From positions 46,460,057 through 46,524,056 of the forward strand of contig CP141137.1 of the NCBI GenBank assembly GCA_035236585.1: DNA of 64,000 nt, written 5' to 3'. The stretch's first letter is position 1. Each line of letters opens with the position of its first letter. The DNA comes from Warburgia ugandensis (lineage: Eukaryota; Streptophyta; Magnoliopsida; Canellales; Canellaceae). The notes below the pieces were generated by a model that saw only the letters and a list, made by a program, of their open reading frames with translations, searched no databases and was not told the origin of the DNA. A program made the position numbers and the translations under genes. Positions 49,068 through 62,276 of this stretch are shown here, one piece after another.

Positions 49068-51420
49068 ATTATTATCAAGACCTTATCTCAATTAAGGGTC
49101 AACTACAAAAATCTTGTTCTTTCATTTCCCTCTATTAAGTATCACAAATTCATTTAGTCACAAGGTTTCTAAAGCTTTTCTTACCACTTCTATCTACGTT
49201 CTTTTAGGCCTTCCCCCTGTCCTTTTAGAACCTAAGACATGCATTGCCTCACTCCTAACCGTGTCATTTTCAATCTCCATTGGACATGTCCAAACCATTT
49301 GAGTCTAATCTCCCAAATCTTGTTACCTATTAGTGATACTTGTAAGTTTCTTCTACTATTTTTGTTTTTAATTCTATCCTTTACTATCTTGTTACTCATC
49401 CATCTCAACATCCTCATTTCGGCTACATTCATCCTATGTACATGATATTCTGTAACTGTTGAACACTTTGATCCATAGAGCATGGCCAACCTTATATCCA
49501 TCCTATAGAATTTTTCCTTCAATTTGAGTGGCACTAACTGATCACACAAAACTCCAGAATTACATATCCATTTGTTCCAACCTACTTGAATTCTCTAGGC
49601 AACCTCCCTTTCAATCTCTGCACTCTCGTGAATCATCGATCCAAAGTACCAAAAGTGGTCTTTTAAGGCAACTTCTTAGTTATCAATCTTTATTGGTGCT
49701 CCACTCCTACTTCTCTCCTTGCTAAACTTAAATTCCATATACTTTGTCTTAGTTTGGCTAATTCTAATCCTTTAAATTATCATGCTTCTCTCCATAACTC
49801 TAGCCTGGTGTTTATGTCCTCACTTATCATCTATTGAAACTATATCATCTGCAAGTAACATGTACTATGGAATCTCCTCATGCAGATGTTTTGTTAATTC
49901 ATCTATAACCAACATGAAAAGGTATAGTCCTAATGTTGAACCTTGGTGCAATCCTACAGTGATAGGAAAATCACTGATCTCTCTACTAGTGGTCCTAACA
50001 TTTGTTACTACCCCCTCATACATATCTTTAATTATGTCTATATAACCCCATGAAAACCCTTTTTCACCCAATACCCACCATATAACTCTCTAAGAACCCT
50101 ATCATAACCTTTTTCTAAGTCAATAAAGACCATGTGGAGGTCCTTCCTCCTCTTCCTATATTTCTCTATCAATTATCTAAGTAGGAAAATAGCTTCTATG
50201 GTAGACCTCTCAAGCATGAAACCAAACTGGTCATCCGATACAATCTTCTCATGCCATAACATCTTCTCAATCACTCTTTCAAAAAATTTCACAGCGTGGC
50301 TCATAAGTTTGATCCCCCAATAATTAATGTAGCTCTGTATGTTTCTTTTATTCTTATAAATTGGTACAATATAGCTCTTTCTCCATTCATCCAACATTTT
50401 CTTTGATTTTATAATCTTGTTAAACAAATTCATCAACCAAACTAATCCAGTATCTCTATATGCTTCCAAATCTATTAATATACCATTGGGCCTAAGGGCC
50501 TTTGCTGTTTTCATCTTTTCAAAAGCCTCTTTCACTGCAGGTATTTTAGTCCTACAATAATATCTATAATGTCCAATGTTATTTGGGTTTACAGCACTTT
50601 CAATCCCAATATTCACAGGGAAATTATCATTTAACAATTTTTTAAAGTAACTTTCCTACCTTTCGTTGATCTCATCATCTTTCACTAGAACCCCTTGGTC
50701 ATCACTTTTAATGCACTTAATGTGGTCTAAGTCCTTACCCTTTTGTTCAATTATTTTTGCAAGTTTAAACACATCTTTCTGGCCTTTTCTTTATCTTAAT
50801 ATATTATAGAGATCATCATATGCCTTGAGTTTAGCCTTACTTACTATTCTCTTATAAACCTTTTTAGCATTCTTATAATGCTCAATGTTTTTGTTACTTC
50901 TATTCATCTACCATGCATTACAACATACCTGTTTTTCTTTAATAACTTTTTGCACTTTTTCACTGCACCTCAAAGTTTCCTTTACTAATTGCCTTTTATC
51001 TTTAGATACTCATAGGATGTCTTTTGGCACTTTCTTAATGGATTTAGCCATATTAATTTACATGGTGTTTACTTCTATTTCATTGTTCTAGTTTCCTTCT
51101 ACCATCAACTTCTTTGCAATTGATGTTATTCTCTCCCCTTTTAAGTTCCACCACTTAGTTTTTGAACACCTATTACGTTCATTTCCTTTCTTCTATCTTT
51201 TAATGTAGATACCCACAACTATTAAGCTATGTTGTGAGGTTAAACTCTTACCAGATATCACCATACAATCCTTATAGATTGATCTTTTGGTATTCCTAAG
51301 TGTCTATTTGCTTTTATAGAGTCCACTTTTAAAGGTTATTAAGTGTTTATCCCTCTTCTTAAAGAATGTGTTTGCCAGGGCTAGGTTATATGCCCGAGCA
51401 AAATCAAAGATAGCTTCCCC
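49068..51420 (-). mobile_element. RTE LINE, 5'-truncated, inserted in the copia fossil
   Basis: Collinear with about 68-2430 of the first LINE but more decayed. C-terminal words LKLKEKFYRM, RMLRWMSNK and LKWFGHVQWR lie at 49549-49250. Reverse transcriptase words KSKKMLDEWR, VPIYKNKRN and QFGFMLERSTIEAI lie at 50637-50173, and an endonuclease remnant reaches to 51420. The tail is a worn TTGATAATAATGA. It has many stops and frame changes. It interrupts the copia gag-pol region, so it is younger than that element. Confidence 0.88.
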
Positions 51421-52245
51421 CCATTGCGAGGCGTGGCCATCTCGACTTTTTTATCACTTCATCATGTTCTACAATCTAATAATCTTCTCCTAGAGTCTAG
51501 TTGGTCAAATGTGAATCACTTTTGTGCAATGTTTGCCAACTTGCCATGATTATCTTTGAAGTCTACTATGCATATAAGTCAACATAAATTCTTGCTTGTG
51601 TTCAATGATCTATAAGCACTTGCAACTCAAGCAAAGCATCTCCAAGCTTACTATTTCAATAATTCAATCTTTTTGTGTTATAAAAACCCCCCTCTCTATT
51701 GTTTTAATTGTGCATGAACTTCTGAGAGAGAAATTTTTTATTCAAAATCTTTCTTTTATAATTGAGAGTGTGGTGTTCTTTGATAGTTATCCAAGTGTTT
51801 GTTGTTCCAAAATATCTATTAGACTCAATTTGGTAGCCATTAGACTGCAATCTTAGTTGTTTGAAATTAAAGTTTTTATTTTTCAACAACTAGTAGTGAA
51901 TGTGACAAGATAGCATGCTTGATATTTGGACAACTAGCTAGAGTTGCTTGTGGATAATGTTCCAAATAGGATAATCGAAGTTTTGAGTTATGCTATTCAT
52001 CTTGGCTACTAGCTAGTTTTTCCAAAAAGTCAAAACTCATGTTGACTCTTCATTAGTAGGTTGGATCCTTGGAGCAATGAGCTAGTTCTCCATTCCTTAG
52101 AAATTTTCCCTAAGAAATTCACCTTCCATTTGACTTGAATTTTACACAGCCAAAACATCCTTGAATGTTGAGTAGGAATTGGCTTAAAATTTCTTAGAAT
52201 TGGGCTAAGCAATGACTTATACCAAAATCTTTCTTAAAAATGAAG

Positions 52246-52600
52246 AACCAATCGACTAAACATGTCTCAACAATTAATTTGCAAGAGTTAGAGGTAAATA
52301 TTTAGGAAAAAAACATTAATAGCATACTTGAGAATGCTCAAAAGCCAGTTATGAAAAGACTCAACACATTTTCTATTAAGAATCAATCGATTGGACACGC
52401 CATAGTAGATAATTTGGGAATATTAAAGGCAAACATTTAAGAAAGAACATTGAGAATGTGCTTAAGAATGCTCAAAAGCTAGTGGTCAAAAGACTTGACA
52501 CACTTTCTATTGAAAGTCTCCATACTAACACACTTGAGGATGCTCAGTAAGCAACTTGAAAGGAACATATCCAACACATTCTAGTTTTGCACTAAGCATA
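52246..52600. repeat. 134-bp tandem repeat, about 2.5 copies
   Basis: CTTGAGAATGCTCAAAAGCC at 52327 and CTTAAGAATGCTCAAAAGCT at 52461 anchor units 134 bp apart. Both are preceded by ATCAATCGA-like and AACATT-like words. A partial third copy starts near 52544. Confidence 0.8.
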
Positions 52601-52920
52601 GTGCTTAAATGTTCACAGTAGCCAACTTTCAATCGAGTACTAAGATGTCTCCTTTGATATGCATGTGTGTCTGCATATATGGTGCATATAATTTCATAAA
52701 ATGAAAGATTATGTCCAATGTAAAATTGATCTCAATTGGTCTCTCATTACTACCCCTAGGAGAAGTAATACTTAAGGATGGTACTCGTAACTAATTGGTG
52801 TCAGAATTGATCATTGATCAGGTGTAGGCTTAAAGGGCTAGGGCTCATCCATATAAGAATTGAGAATTTCTCTTCCAACTTGTCCCATAATGGAAGAACA
52901 AAAAGAAAGGTATAGAAAGG

Positions 52921-52922
<2 letters not shown>

Positions 52923-52955
<33 letters not shown>
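52923..52955. repeat. (CA)n microsatellite
   Basis: About 16 uninterrupted CA units. Confidence 0.95.
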
Positions 52956-52956
<1 letters not shown>

Positions 52957-53035
52957 CAAATGAAACATCATGTACTTGACTGAATGATGGCTACTGTGAG
53001 TGTTTGTGTGATTAATGCATATATTGTAGCATCAT

Positions 53036-53745
53036 GGGGGCCCTTCAATATCTCACATTGACGAGACTTGACATATCTTTTGATGTCAATCCATGAGAAT
53101 GCGAACCACTGATCATTAGGCAAGTGTTGAAAGATTTCTTAGACTTCATGCATTCTCTAAAGTTGATTGGACAAGTTTCCATGATGAATAAAAAATTCAC
53201 AATGGTTGTGCATTCTATCCAAATCCAATCACATCTCATGGAATCCCACAAGCAATCTATAGTCATCCATTCATCCACTGAATTGAAATATCATGCACTT
53301 GTTAATGCCACCATTGAATTAATGTGGTTGTCTTCATTAATAACTAAACTTGGTATCAAGTCATTCCCATCCCACAATAAAGTTGTGATAATTTAGGAGC
53401 AACCTATCTCGCCAAAGATCCAATTTTCATGCTCAAATGTATCAAAGTGGATTTACACTTCGTTTGGGATCAAGTTGCTAATGGATGTTTGCATTGTTCA
53501 ATTCATTTCCACGTGAGATCAAGGGGTTGATATCATTACAAAACCTCCAGGAAATGATTGTTTTGTTGAATTACTTGTCAAGCTAAAGATCATTCCTCAT
53601 CCACATTCAACTTGAGGGGGACTATTATAATATAATTTTATACAATTCATTGTTTATATGTTTAAGGGCATTTTTGTCCTTTCCCTTATGTTGTAACCTT
53701 AGTCTAACATATACTGTGGTGATATAGTTTTGCACTCAAATTTCT
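53036..53745 (+). mobile_element. Ty1/copia fossil, 3' part
   Basis: Reads GALQYLTLTRLDISFDVN, a word from the end of copia reverse transcriptase. RNase H-like STELKYHALVNATIELMWLS and GVDIITKPP follow, then the purine tract CTTGAGGGGGAC (53611-53622) and an LTR-like stretch. Old and broken. Confidence 0.8.
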
Positions 53746-53754
53746 ATTGTTTTG

Positions 53755-55017
53755 CCACATTGCACTTTTTCCATTTTTCTTAGTTCTCCTTTTTTTGAGT
53801 TTTTATATATCTTTCTCTTTCTTTTTATATACTGTAAATCCCTAAAATCTTTCTCTTTCCAACTTTCCTACTCATCTTTTTCTAACTTTTGGCTATCCTC
53901 ATATTATAATATAAAGCTTCAAAGCTTATTTTTTACATAATATAGTATATATTAAAGCAATATAAATTTTCATCCAACTCCCTATTAATTATTCATTACT
54001 TTTCCTCATGGCACTTTTTGTCATTTATCTTTATCCTCCTTTTTTTAGTTTTTAAAGGTTTTTCCTCTCTTTTTTATCCATCACAATTCCCTAAAGTCTT
54101 TCTTTCTAGCATTTCCTACTTATCATCTTTTGAATTGTAATTATTCTATTGTTATAATATTAGACTCTAAATGTTATTTTTCACATAAGCAGGCCCTACT
54201 TGAATCCTAAAGTCTCTCTTTATTTGACCTATCTTATTTATATTCTTCTAATTCTAATTTTTTTCCATTATATAATCTTGTAGAATTAAAAGAAATATAG
54301 ATTTTTACCTAACTCTCTATTATTTTTTCACGTGGCACTTTTGCCATTTATCTTTCTCTCTCTAACTTTTCCTACTCATATTAATACTCACTCTTAAATG
54401 TTATTCTATTGTAGTTCTTGAATTGAAAAGTAATACTAGATGATCCATTCAAAATCTATTCTAATCAAAGGTTTATTTAATAAAGGTGTTAAGAAGATGA
54501 GTGGTTTTGATCATCTTTAATCTAGGCTAGTATGCATTAGAAGTCTTCACAAAGGTTTGTTTTTTATGATAGGATACTTATGAAATAGAAAGAGATAGAG
54601 CAATATTATAAGTTTATTTATTTATGTGTGTGAAATCGAAAGAGAGAAAAATCATATCTACTAATAGAATAGTCTAGAATATTTAATAATTATGTCTAAT
54701 ATAAAAAGGATTTTGGCCAAGTTATGTACACAACTTTAGGAGCATAAGTATCATATTTGTTTCCTTTTAGAATTTTTTATTCACAATAATATAGACTATT
54801 AGATGGAAAACTTTGATCACTAAAGTGAGGTTCAAATTTCTTTATTTATATTATTATATAGATTTATTTGTTTATATTAGCATAGATTAAATGGATGACT
54901 TGACCATTAAAATGAATTTGATTATCAATTGAAAAAGATATAATATAAAGAAATTTTAGAAAAGGTGCCTAGAAAAATAGAAAGAGACAGATTCTACAAA
55001 AAGATTTTAGAAAAGGT

Positions 55018-55068
<51 letters not shown>

Positions 55069-56440
55069 AAGGAATTGACATGTGATTGAAAAGGAGAGCT
55101 AAATACTTTAGGGTCTCATGTATCCAACTAATAAGGCAAGATAAAATAAAAATAATTAAAAAAATTTAAATATGTTGACTAACACAAGGAAACATAGGAT
55201 AATAAGTGCTCAACAAAAAACATCTGGGGGAGAGAGAAATTATTTATTAGCATTAGTATAGACTGTTAGATGGATGATTTTGATCATTAAGATGAGATTT
55301 GCTTTCCTTTATTTATATTAATACAAAGATTTATTAGCTAATTTTACAATATAAAGAGGTTTTAAGAAGAGAATGACATATAGCATGTCTTTATTTGCTC
55401 ATACAGCTTAGAAGCGCTCTCACTTCAACATGTGTCCCTTAAATCAATGATGATAGTTATTTTCTTAACCACTATTTATGGTTATAAAAGAGAGGCAAAT
55501 CCTCTAAGGGCCCATTTACGTCATTAATAAAGTAGGACAAAATAAAAGTAATTAAAAATTCAAATATGTTGACATGAAATAAGGAAAATTAGGGTCTAAC
55601 TACTCAAAGAAAGTTGTTATTAGCTTAATATTTAATAGATATGCTAACTTGGTACAAGGGAAAATAAGGTTCTAATTACTCAAATAAAACTTTTATTAGC
55701 TTAATGCATGATAGATATAGATTAAGCTCTAATGCTTATTTTTCACATAATCTACTATATACTAAAGAAATATTTTTTTCCATCCAACTCCATATTAATT
55801 ATTTTGTTACATGGTACTTTTATCATTTATTTTTGTTTATACTCCCTCTTTTGAGTTTTTAAAGTTTTTTTCTCTTTTTTCTCTATCTAAAAATCTTAAA
55901 TCCTTTTCTCGCCAACCTTTTCTACTTATCTTCTTCTAATTTTTAGCTTCCTCATAATCTAATATCAAGCTCCACTGATTATTTCATGTAAGTAGGCATC
56001 ACTTGAATCCCTAAAATCTCTCCCTCTAATATATCATATTATCTTTTTCTAATCCTAATTTTTCTCTATTATATAATCTTATCTACTAAGTACTAAAGCA
56101 ATATATTTTTCTTAAATATTATATCTTTCATCCAACTTTCTATTATTTTGTTATTTATCAATTTTTTCATTTATCTTTATCCTCCTTTCTTTGAGTTTTT
56201 AAAAGTTTTTCTTGTTTTTTTCTCTAGCTAGCACAAAATCTCTGAAGTATGTCTCTCTTTTACTTTGCTACTAATCTTTTTCTAACTTTTAGTTATCCTC
56301 ATAGTATAATTAATCTCCAATTATTATTCCTCACATATTTTGGGTCCCACTTTAATTCCTAAAATGTCTCTTGCTCTCTAACCTATAATGCTTATCTTCC
56401 TCTCATTCTAATTTTTCTCTATTATATATTTTTATATAAG
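53755..56440. repeat. AT-rich degenerate repeat field
   Basis: A loosely conserved unit of roughly 250-310 bp starts near 53759, 54012, 54325, 55790 and 56150. It carries GGCACTTTT, CATTTATCTTTATCCTCC, GAGTTTTTAAAG and CCTACTCATCTTTTTCTAA words. Between 54420 and 55740 another pair of related segments holds TTTGATCATTAAGATGAG-like words. There is no coding capacity. Confidence 0.6.
55018..55060. repeat. (AG)n microsatellite
   Basis: About 21 AG units. Confidence 0.95.
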
Positions 56441-57013
56441 TAATTATACAAGTGAATGAAAAAACTTATCATATGACCGCAAGGAGGGTTGTTCTCCCTA
56501 ATTTTAATTTAATCGAGCTTGAAAATATAATAGAATCTGAGAGTGGATAGTAATAACATGTTTGCCCTTTTCTCTTAGGCATCACCCACACACCTTGCTG
56601 GTAATTAGTATATTATTATATATACTCATAGAAACTCTCCATTCACTGATTTCATTTCCCACAAGACAATTCTACTCCTTAAATGTGGAAGTAGCTCATC
56701 CAAAATCTTATCTTTTTTATAAGCTAAGGAACTGTCGTAGGATTCTTCAGTCTAGGGTTATCAAATACATTAATAGTGCATGAAACTCGTTTCATATACC
56801 AATATAAAACCGTCTTTAAAATAAACTGAGACTTATGTGAAGCTCATATAATATGTTTGGGAAACACTTAGTGTATGAATCAAAAACTCTTACAGAACTT
56901 ATAAAAAATTAATGTGAAACTCCACCAAAACACAAATGATACACCCCTTCAAAAATGAATATATTTTTGTATAGCTTACATCGAAATGTTTCAACTCTTT
57001 TCTTTTCACAACC

Positions 57014-57072
<59 letters not shown>

Positions 57073-57700
57073 GTTTTCCAAGCATATTCATGTTTCTTGT
57101 TTCATGTAAAATTTTTACAAATGTTTCATGATTCTATGTCACATAATGTTTCTCGAATGTGTTTCACCTTTTAAGTAACACCTAATGATAATGCTTGAGT
57201 TCTCCTCCACAATTAAGGGGCCATGTTAGCATCTACCAAACCAGCAAAATCAGATGTTGATCCCATCGAGGTAGAGTTCTCTACCTAGAAAAAGATGAAC
57301 ATTGATTTCTATTTACTTTATCTTGCAAATAAAAGATATGAAGTTCAGCATGCATGGGACCAGAGGCATGTAATTCAGCCATTGGTATTGCACAAGTTCA
57401 AAGGTTGTGATTAAATGTAAATTTTCCCATGTGGGTCCAAAAAGTTTATAATGGAGGTGGATCCCAGTAGCACTATTCTTGTAAGTATCTTCTATTTCCA
57501 TTACAAGAAAGCTTCTACTTTTCTCCTTAGAACATAACAGCCGAGACCTATACAGCAAGCATTACATATTAGCTAGGGCATTTCCTAAGCTAGGCACAAA
57601 TGATGTTTTAATGACAGACTAGTTTGCAACTCGTAGAAGATCCAATGACATTGGTAGTGACTAAAATTTCATACATCTAGGATACATCCAAGTTGACTGT
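56441..57700. other. No gene recognised
   Basis: Contains the TC array at 57016. Short open stretches lack any domain. Confidence 0.4.
57016..57069. repeat. (TC)n microsatellite
   Basis: About 27 TC units. Confidence 0.95.
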
Positions 57701-59743
57701 GTGGTCATTGTGATGATCTGGCTTTTTAAATGAATTCTTATCAATTCTTTTTGAAAAGCGAGGCCTTTAGTTAAAAATTCTTTTTAGAAACCAAACAGTG
57801 AAAATATTTTTCAATGAAAAGATTGTTGCAAAAATCCCCAAATTTCATTACTACTTTACAAACAAGAATTTGATGGTAAAAAGATCATTTCATTTTTACT
57901 GAAAATCTAGTAAAGTTTCCTGTATTTCTCAAATACTGCAAATTTTTTTGCATGCGATGCAGTATCCCTAATAGACATCAAATCATACAAATAAATAAAA
58001 AAATGAGACTCTATCTTAATTACTTTCCTAAATGCATCATAATTTGAAAAATAAAATATTTTTACTTTTAAAGAAATATTTTGAAAACTTATTTTATCAT
58101 AGCCACAATCTGTAACACCATCAGGTTTTTATAACAAATAATTTTTATATAGTAATTGTAGTCATAGTCAGGATCCCAAAATCAAAAGATTATATTAATT
58201 ATTTTATTATAACATTTACTAAAAGACCTCCGGGTGTTATCTCCTTTTTTCAAAACATCATGACCATGACTAAAAGATAAATATAAGTACACAGAAATAA
58301 ATTTAAGACAATACCCATATCAAATCCAACGTCAAAATCATCGGCGCCTCTATTTTTAAAACAATAATTATTTAAAAACATAATAACGTGGCTCAGGGTC
58401 TATCCATCATAACATTCCACCATATTTAATGACATGTCTATAATATATATGAATATCATAATCAAATCCATCTAATGAAGGTATATAGTCCATAAATAAG
58501 TTCAATTTGTAGTCTATCTAATCACTCACGTTGAGCTATCTATCCGCCAAATCAAGTGGTCCCCACTATTATCATTGTCCTTCCACGACCTTACCCTTCC
58601 TACAGCCGTGCTCGGTATCTGAGGCATTACAAAACAAAGCAATGCCTCAACACGCTATTGCTTGTGTAGGTACATAGACATTTAATGTAATAATAAGGGA
58701 AAACAACATCTAATAACAATGTTGATATAATGTGTGGGTAAATTTTTCATGGAAATATAATTATCATAAGCAATGCTAATATAATCTTAAAACATCATAT
58801 ACGATAAACACATGCATCTCACGGATTTAAAACATAATAATCTCAAGGTTATAAAATAGATATGATCCAATGTAAATCAGCATGCAATAACAACCAGGAC
58901 ACCCCAAGGTATGTGGTTCCCACGAGTATCCTATACACTCGTCTAACAAATCATGAGTACTCATATCAATCCTTTGAGTGTCGTCACACCCAGGCATACA
59001 ATAACATCTCCATGTTCATCATGTAAGCATACAAAACAAGAGTATAAATCGTCATGCCATAATGGCAACCCCTCTAAGGTCTCAACCACCGTCGCTCCCC
59101 GTTGACACCATAACAAGAGACTTAACGTCCGTCCCCATGAAAAGGCCCGGACCCGTAGTGTGGACTATCCATGTTATCAAACCCCTACCGAAAGCCATCT
59201 ATGGGTAGGTGTTTATCACATCACAATTTCGGAGGGTGGTTGGCTGGCCTTACTCCCTCCTAGCATGACATCCACCAGGTGAGAGCACCTGTCATAAATC
59301 ACAAAACACAAAAATTGGGTATCTCATAAAACTAGGAGTACTCGCGGCTCACAATCCCCAAGACACACCCCTTATCTCAGGGTTAGCCTCTCAAAGGACT
59401 AACCACCAAGCCTCCACCATCATGTTATGAAGACCAATCAATCTTAGTTATGCAATAAGGATAGATAATCATTAATCATACATAAGATACGCGGTATCAG
59501 TCTCATAAAACAATTGATGATAAAAACCCTTTCAATATACTATCGACATCTAATATTGATTATAGCATAAAACGTTGAATCTCACAAAATCTCAGAATAA
59601 TTAAACGAATGACAATCAACCATGAATGCTATGATAATGCAAGTTTAGAAATCAAAACATAACATTAAATGTCATCACCTATCTCAATTAGAGATAACCC
59701 AATTCAAGCATATAATCCTCTTAGCTCGATGCTCTGATATACT
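57701..59743 (-). mobile_element. Non-coding interior of a minus-strand LTR retrotransposon
   Basis: Lies immediately behind the primer site at 59725-59741 of the LTR to its right. No gag or pol word was seen in 2 kb, so the part shown is leader-like or heavily decayed. A short block with ATTGCTTGTGTAGGTA near 58665 has a relative at about 61505. Confidence 0.45.
59725..59741 (-). promoter_or_regulatory. Primer-binding site (Met-tRNA type)
   Basis: The minus strand reads TATATCAGAGCATCGAG, two bases after the LTR end. The core TATCAGAGC matches the initiator-Met tRNA primer site. Confidence 0.75.
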
Positions 59744-61254
59744 TGTCAGTACCACAGTACTATTTTGTGTTATTTATTTCATCTTAGTGGAATTGGTGGC
59801 AGTTCTCTAAGGTCTCTATTTACGATTAGATCCTTAATCCCCATATTACTTGTTAGTAATTAGTCTCATCTCATGTTCATCTGCTCATTTTGGTACACAT
59901 CTCTAGTTTACACCTTGACTCGACGATCAGATCATCCTTAAATCAACACTTTCCCAAGATCTGGGTTAGATCAATTACTAGAGTAATTACATCTAGTCTA
60001 ATCCTTAGCACCCTAAGTTAGTACCATATATTATCTAGTTGTTCAAGTTTTGGGGCCTAATCAACCTTTGAATGGTCTGATCTAGGTGATTTGGCACTAT
60101 TTTATAAATTTGACCTAACTAAATGTAATTAGATCAATATTTTAATATTAAAATCATATCTACATCATCGATACAATTCCAACGAATCTTTTGAATCAAA
60201 GATTGGGCTTTTGTAGCCTCTAGAATATCAAAAAAACCATTCCAAATAAAAAAAATCAGATCAAAAAGATGATTTTACACTGATTTGCACCAGTGGACGA
60301 AAGTTTACACTGGTTTACTCTGGCGGAAAAGGTGGTTTACACCCACGGCGGGTGTTTGCACTAGTTTACATCACCAGGGGGTGTTTACACTAGCGGGATG
60401 ACGTTTACACTAGTTTACACTAGCGCAAAATGATGTCACGTTGCGCACTGTCACCAGGATGCACGTCCACCCCTGTGCATCCCGGTGGGCATCTTGGGCT
60501 CACCGTCTATCGGGGACAATGAACCCGAGTTGTCTACCTTGTTTTGGCTTAATCCGAGGTCCAAAAGCTCTAATTTTTTATCTGTTTTTGTCATTCCTAG
60601 GGTTTTTGGGTCCAAAGATCACAATGAATGGCTTAGATTTCTCATTTCAAGTGTCCTTAACATGGGTCTAACTATGCTCCACAGTTTTATTTCCTAAGCC
60701 ATCCAACGGCCTTTCAGATCAGATCTAACCCGGATCTATGATGGGAAAGTTAGAAAACAAGGTAAATAACAAGTTAGAGTGTGTAGCTTACCTGATTAGA
60801 GCCAGAGATGGGAGATCGAAGCCCTATAAAGCGTGCAAACTTCAATTCATTTTCGCGGCATGCACAGGGGAAAGTTAGAGTTTTTCTTTGATTATTTAGC
60901 ATGAGAATGGAAGGGAAAACTCGTTTTTATAGGTTGAGATCCAATCTTCTCGAATGGGAAGGTAAATCACCGCCTTCCTCCATTGGAGCTGGATGGGAAT
61001 GGAAAGGGGTGTCGTTATCAAAACAACCCCCTCTAATTTGTGTCCCTGGCTATTTACCAATATACCTTTACAACTTAAAATGGTCATATCTCACTCATCT
61101 GAACTCCCTTTTCGACGTTCTTTATACCGTTCAATTTCTATCGACGTGTACTTTCTACTTTTAGTGATTTCAATACCAAATTCCATGCATAAAATTTTTA
61201 ATTTAATTAATTTATCTTATTATCAATTTAGAGTTAAAAATTGAGGATATTACA
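59744..61254 (-). repeat. 1.5-kb LTR of a gypsy-type element
   Basis: On the minus strand it starts TGTAATATCCTCAATTTTTA, a common gypsy LTR start, and ends in GTACTGACA, giving TG..CA borders. The primer site follows at once. The right flank (beyond 61254) has no purine tract, so this is the 5' LTR. The partner LTR was not found in the window. Confidence 0.75.
60296..60430. repeat. Short imperfect repeats of a TTTACACTRG motif within the LTR
   Basis: GTTTACACTGGTTTAC-like words recur about eight times, mixed with GGCGG and AGCGGG words. Confidence 0.6.
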
Positions 61255-62276
61255 TAATCTATCCAATCACAGCCATCATTCCATACATTTCTCATATATA
61301 TCCACATGTCCAAAAAAATAAGTCATGATGTAATGGTCTAATATGTCAATTCTAAAATGAACATTCACCTGTTCTTATACTTACATTGGCATCATTGCCA
61401 CTAAGCTCTTTTGCAACTTTTTATTTTATTTTATTGCTTTCCTTCTTCTTTTTATTTCATCAAATCTAATATATTATAAACAAATACAATATCTCAGCAA
61501 GCTGGTGCTTGTGTAGGTGGAATGAGATGCTTAAACAATAAAACACAATTTATGATTTACAAAAATCACTACTTTTAGCAATTTTATCTCAAAATCAATA
61601 TATCTCAAAACATGATGCTCATGTCAATTTTATAAATTTACAAAACATACAATTCATGTCAAAACTGTTCAATCAATAGTTCAAATGCTTTGTAAGGACC
61701 AAACTTAGTCTCATTAGATCATAAAGAAAATTTGAAATATAGTTTTGAAAAATCACAAATACATGTCCAAAACATACATGTCGTCCAAATTTTCATTACT
61801 CAGAAATCAATCTCAAATATCATAAGCTCGTGAACATATTCATATAGTAATTCCAATCCAAATTGGATTTTAGTATGTAAAAGGAAGGTATGAAACATTA
61901 ATGCGTTAATGTCAATACATTCATTCACAACACAAAAACCACAATCTATATCAGATTCTCAACTCTGCAAGAAACCTCAGAACATACTGAAATATGCACA
62001 AAACCTCAGCTATCATCCAGAGAATCCTATCCAACCTTGGTGAAAAATGCTCAATACAAATCCTTAAAAACTCCATCGAGGAATCATATAAAACAAATAA
62101 TCAAAATACATCAAAATCCTGAGCACTTTAGAAGTCTGTCAGTGCCTCACTACACCCACCCTCATCAACTACACTCACTAGTAGAACAATGGGGGTCTTA
62201 TAACTCACCCCAGGCCAGGCCAACCTTAACAAATCACCTTCTTTTAACATTATCAATAAATCAATATCAATGACGG
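61255..62276. other. Probable decayed LTR-element interior, no gene seen
   Basis: Shares a GCTTGTGTAGGT block at about 61505 with 58665, so it may be interior of a related element. No coding word was recognised. Confidence 0.35.

Larger units (their letters stand above)
51421..53035. other. Unassigned stretch between the LINE and the copia 3' end
   Basis: It should be the copia middle, but no integrase or polymerase word was seen. It holds a 134-bp repeat and a CA microsatellite. Confidence 0.4.
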
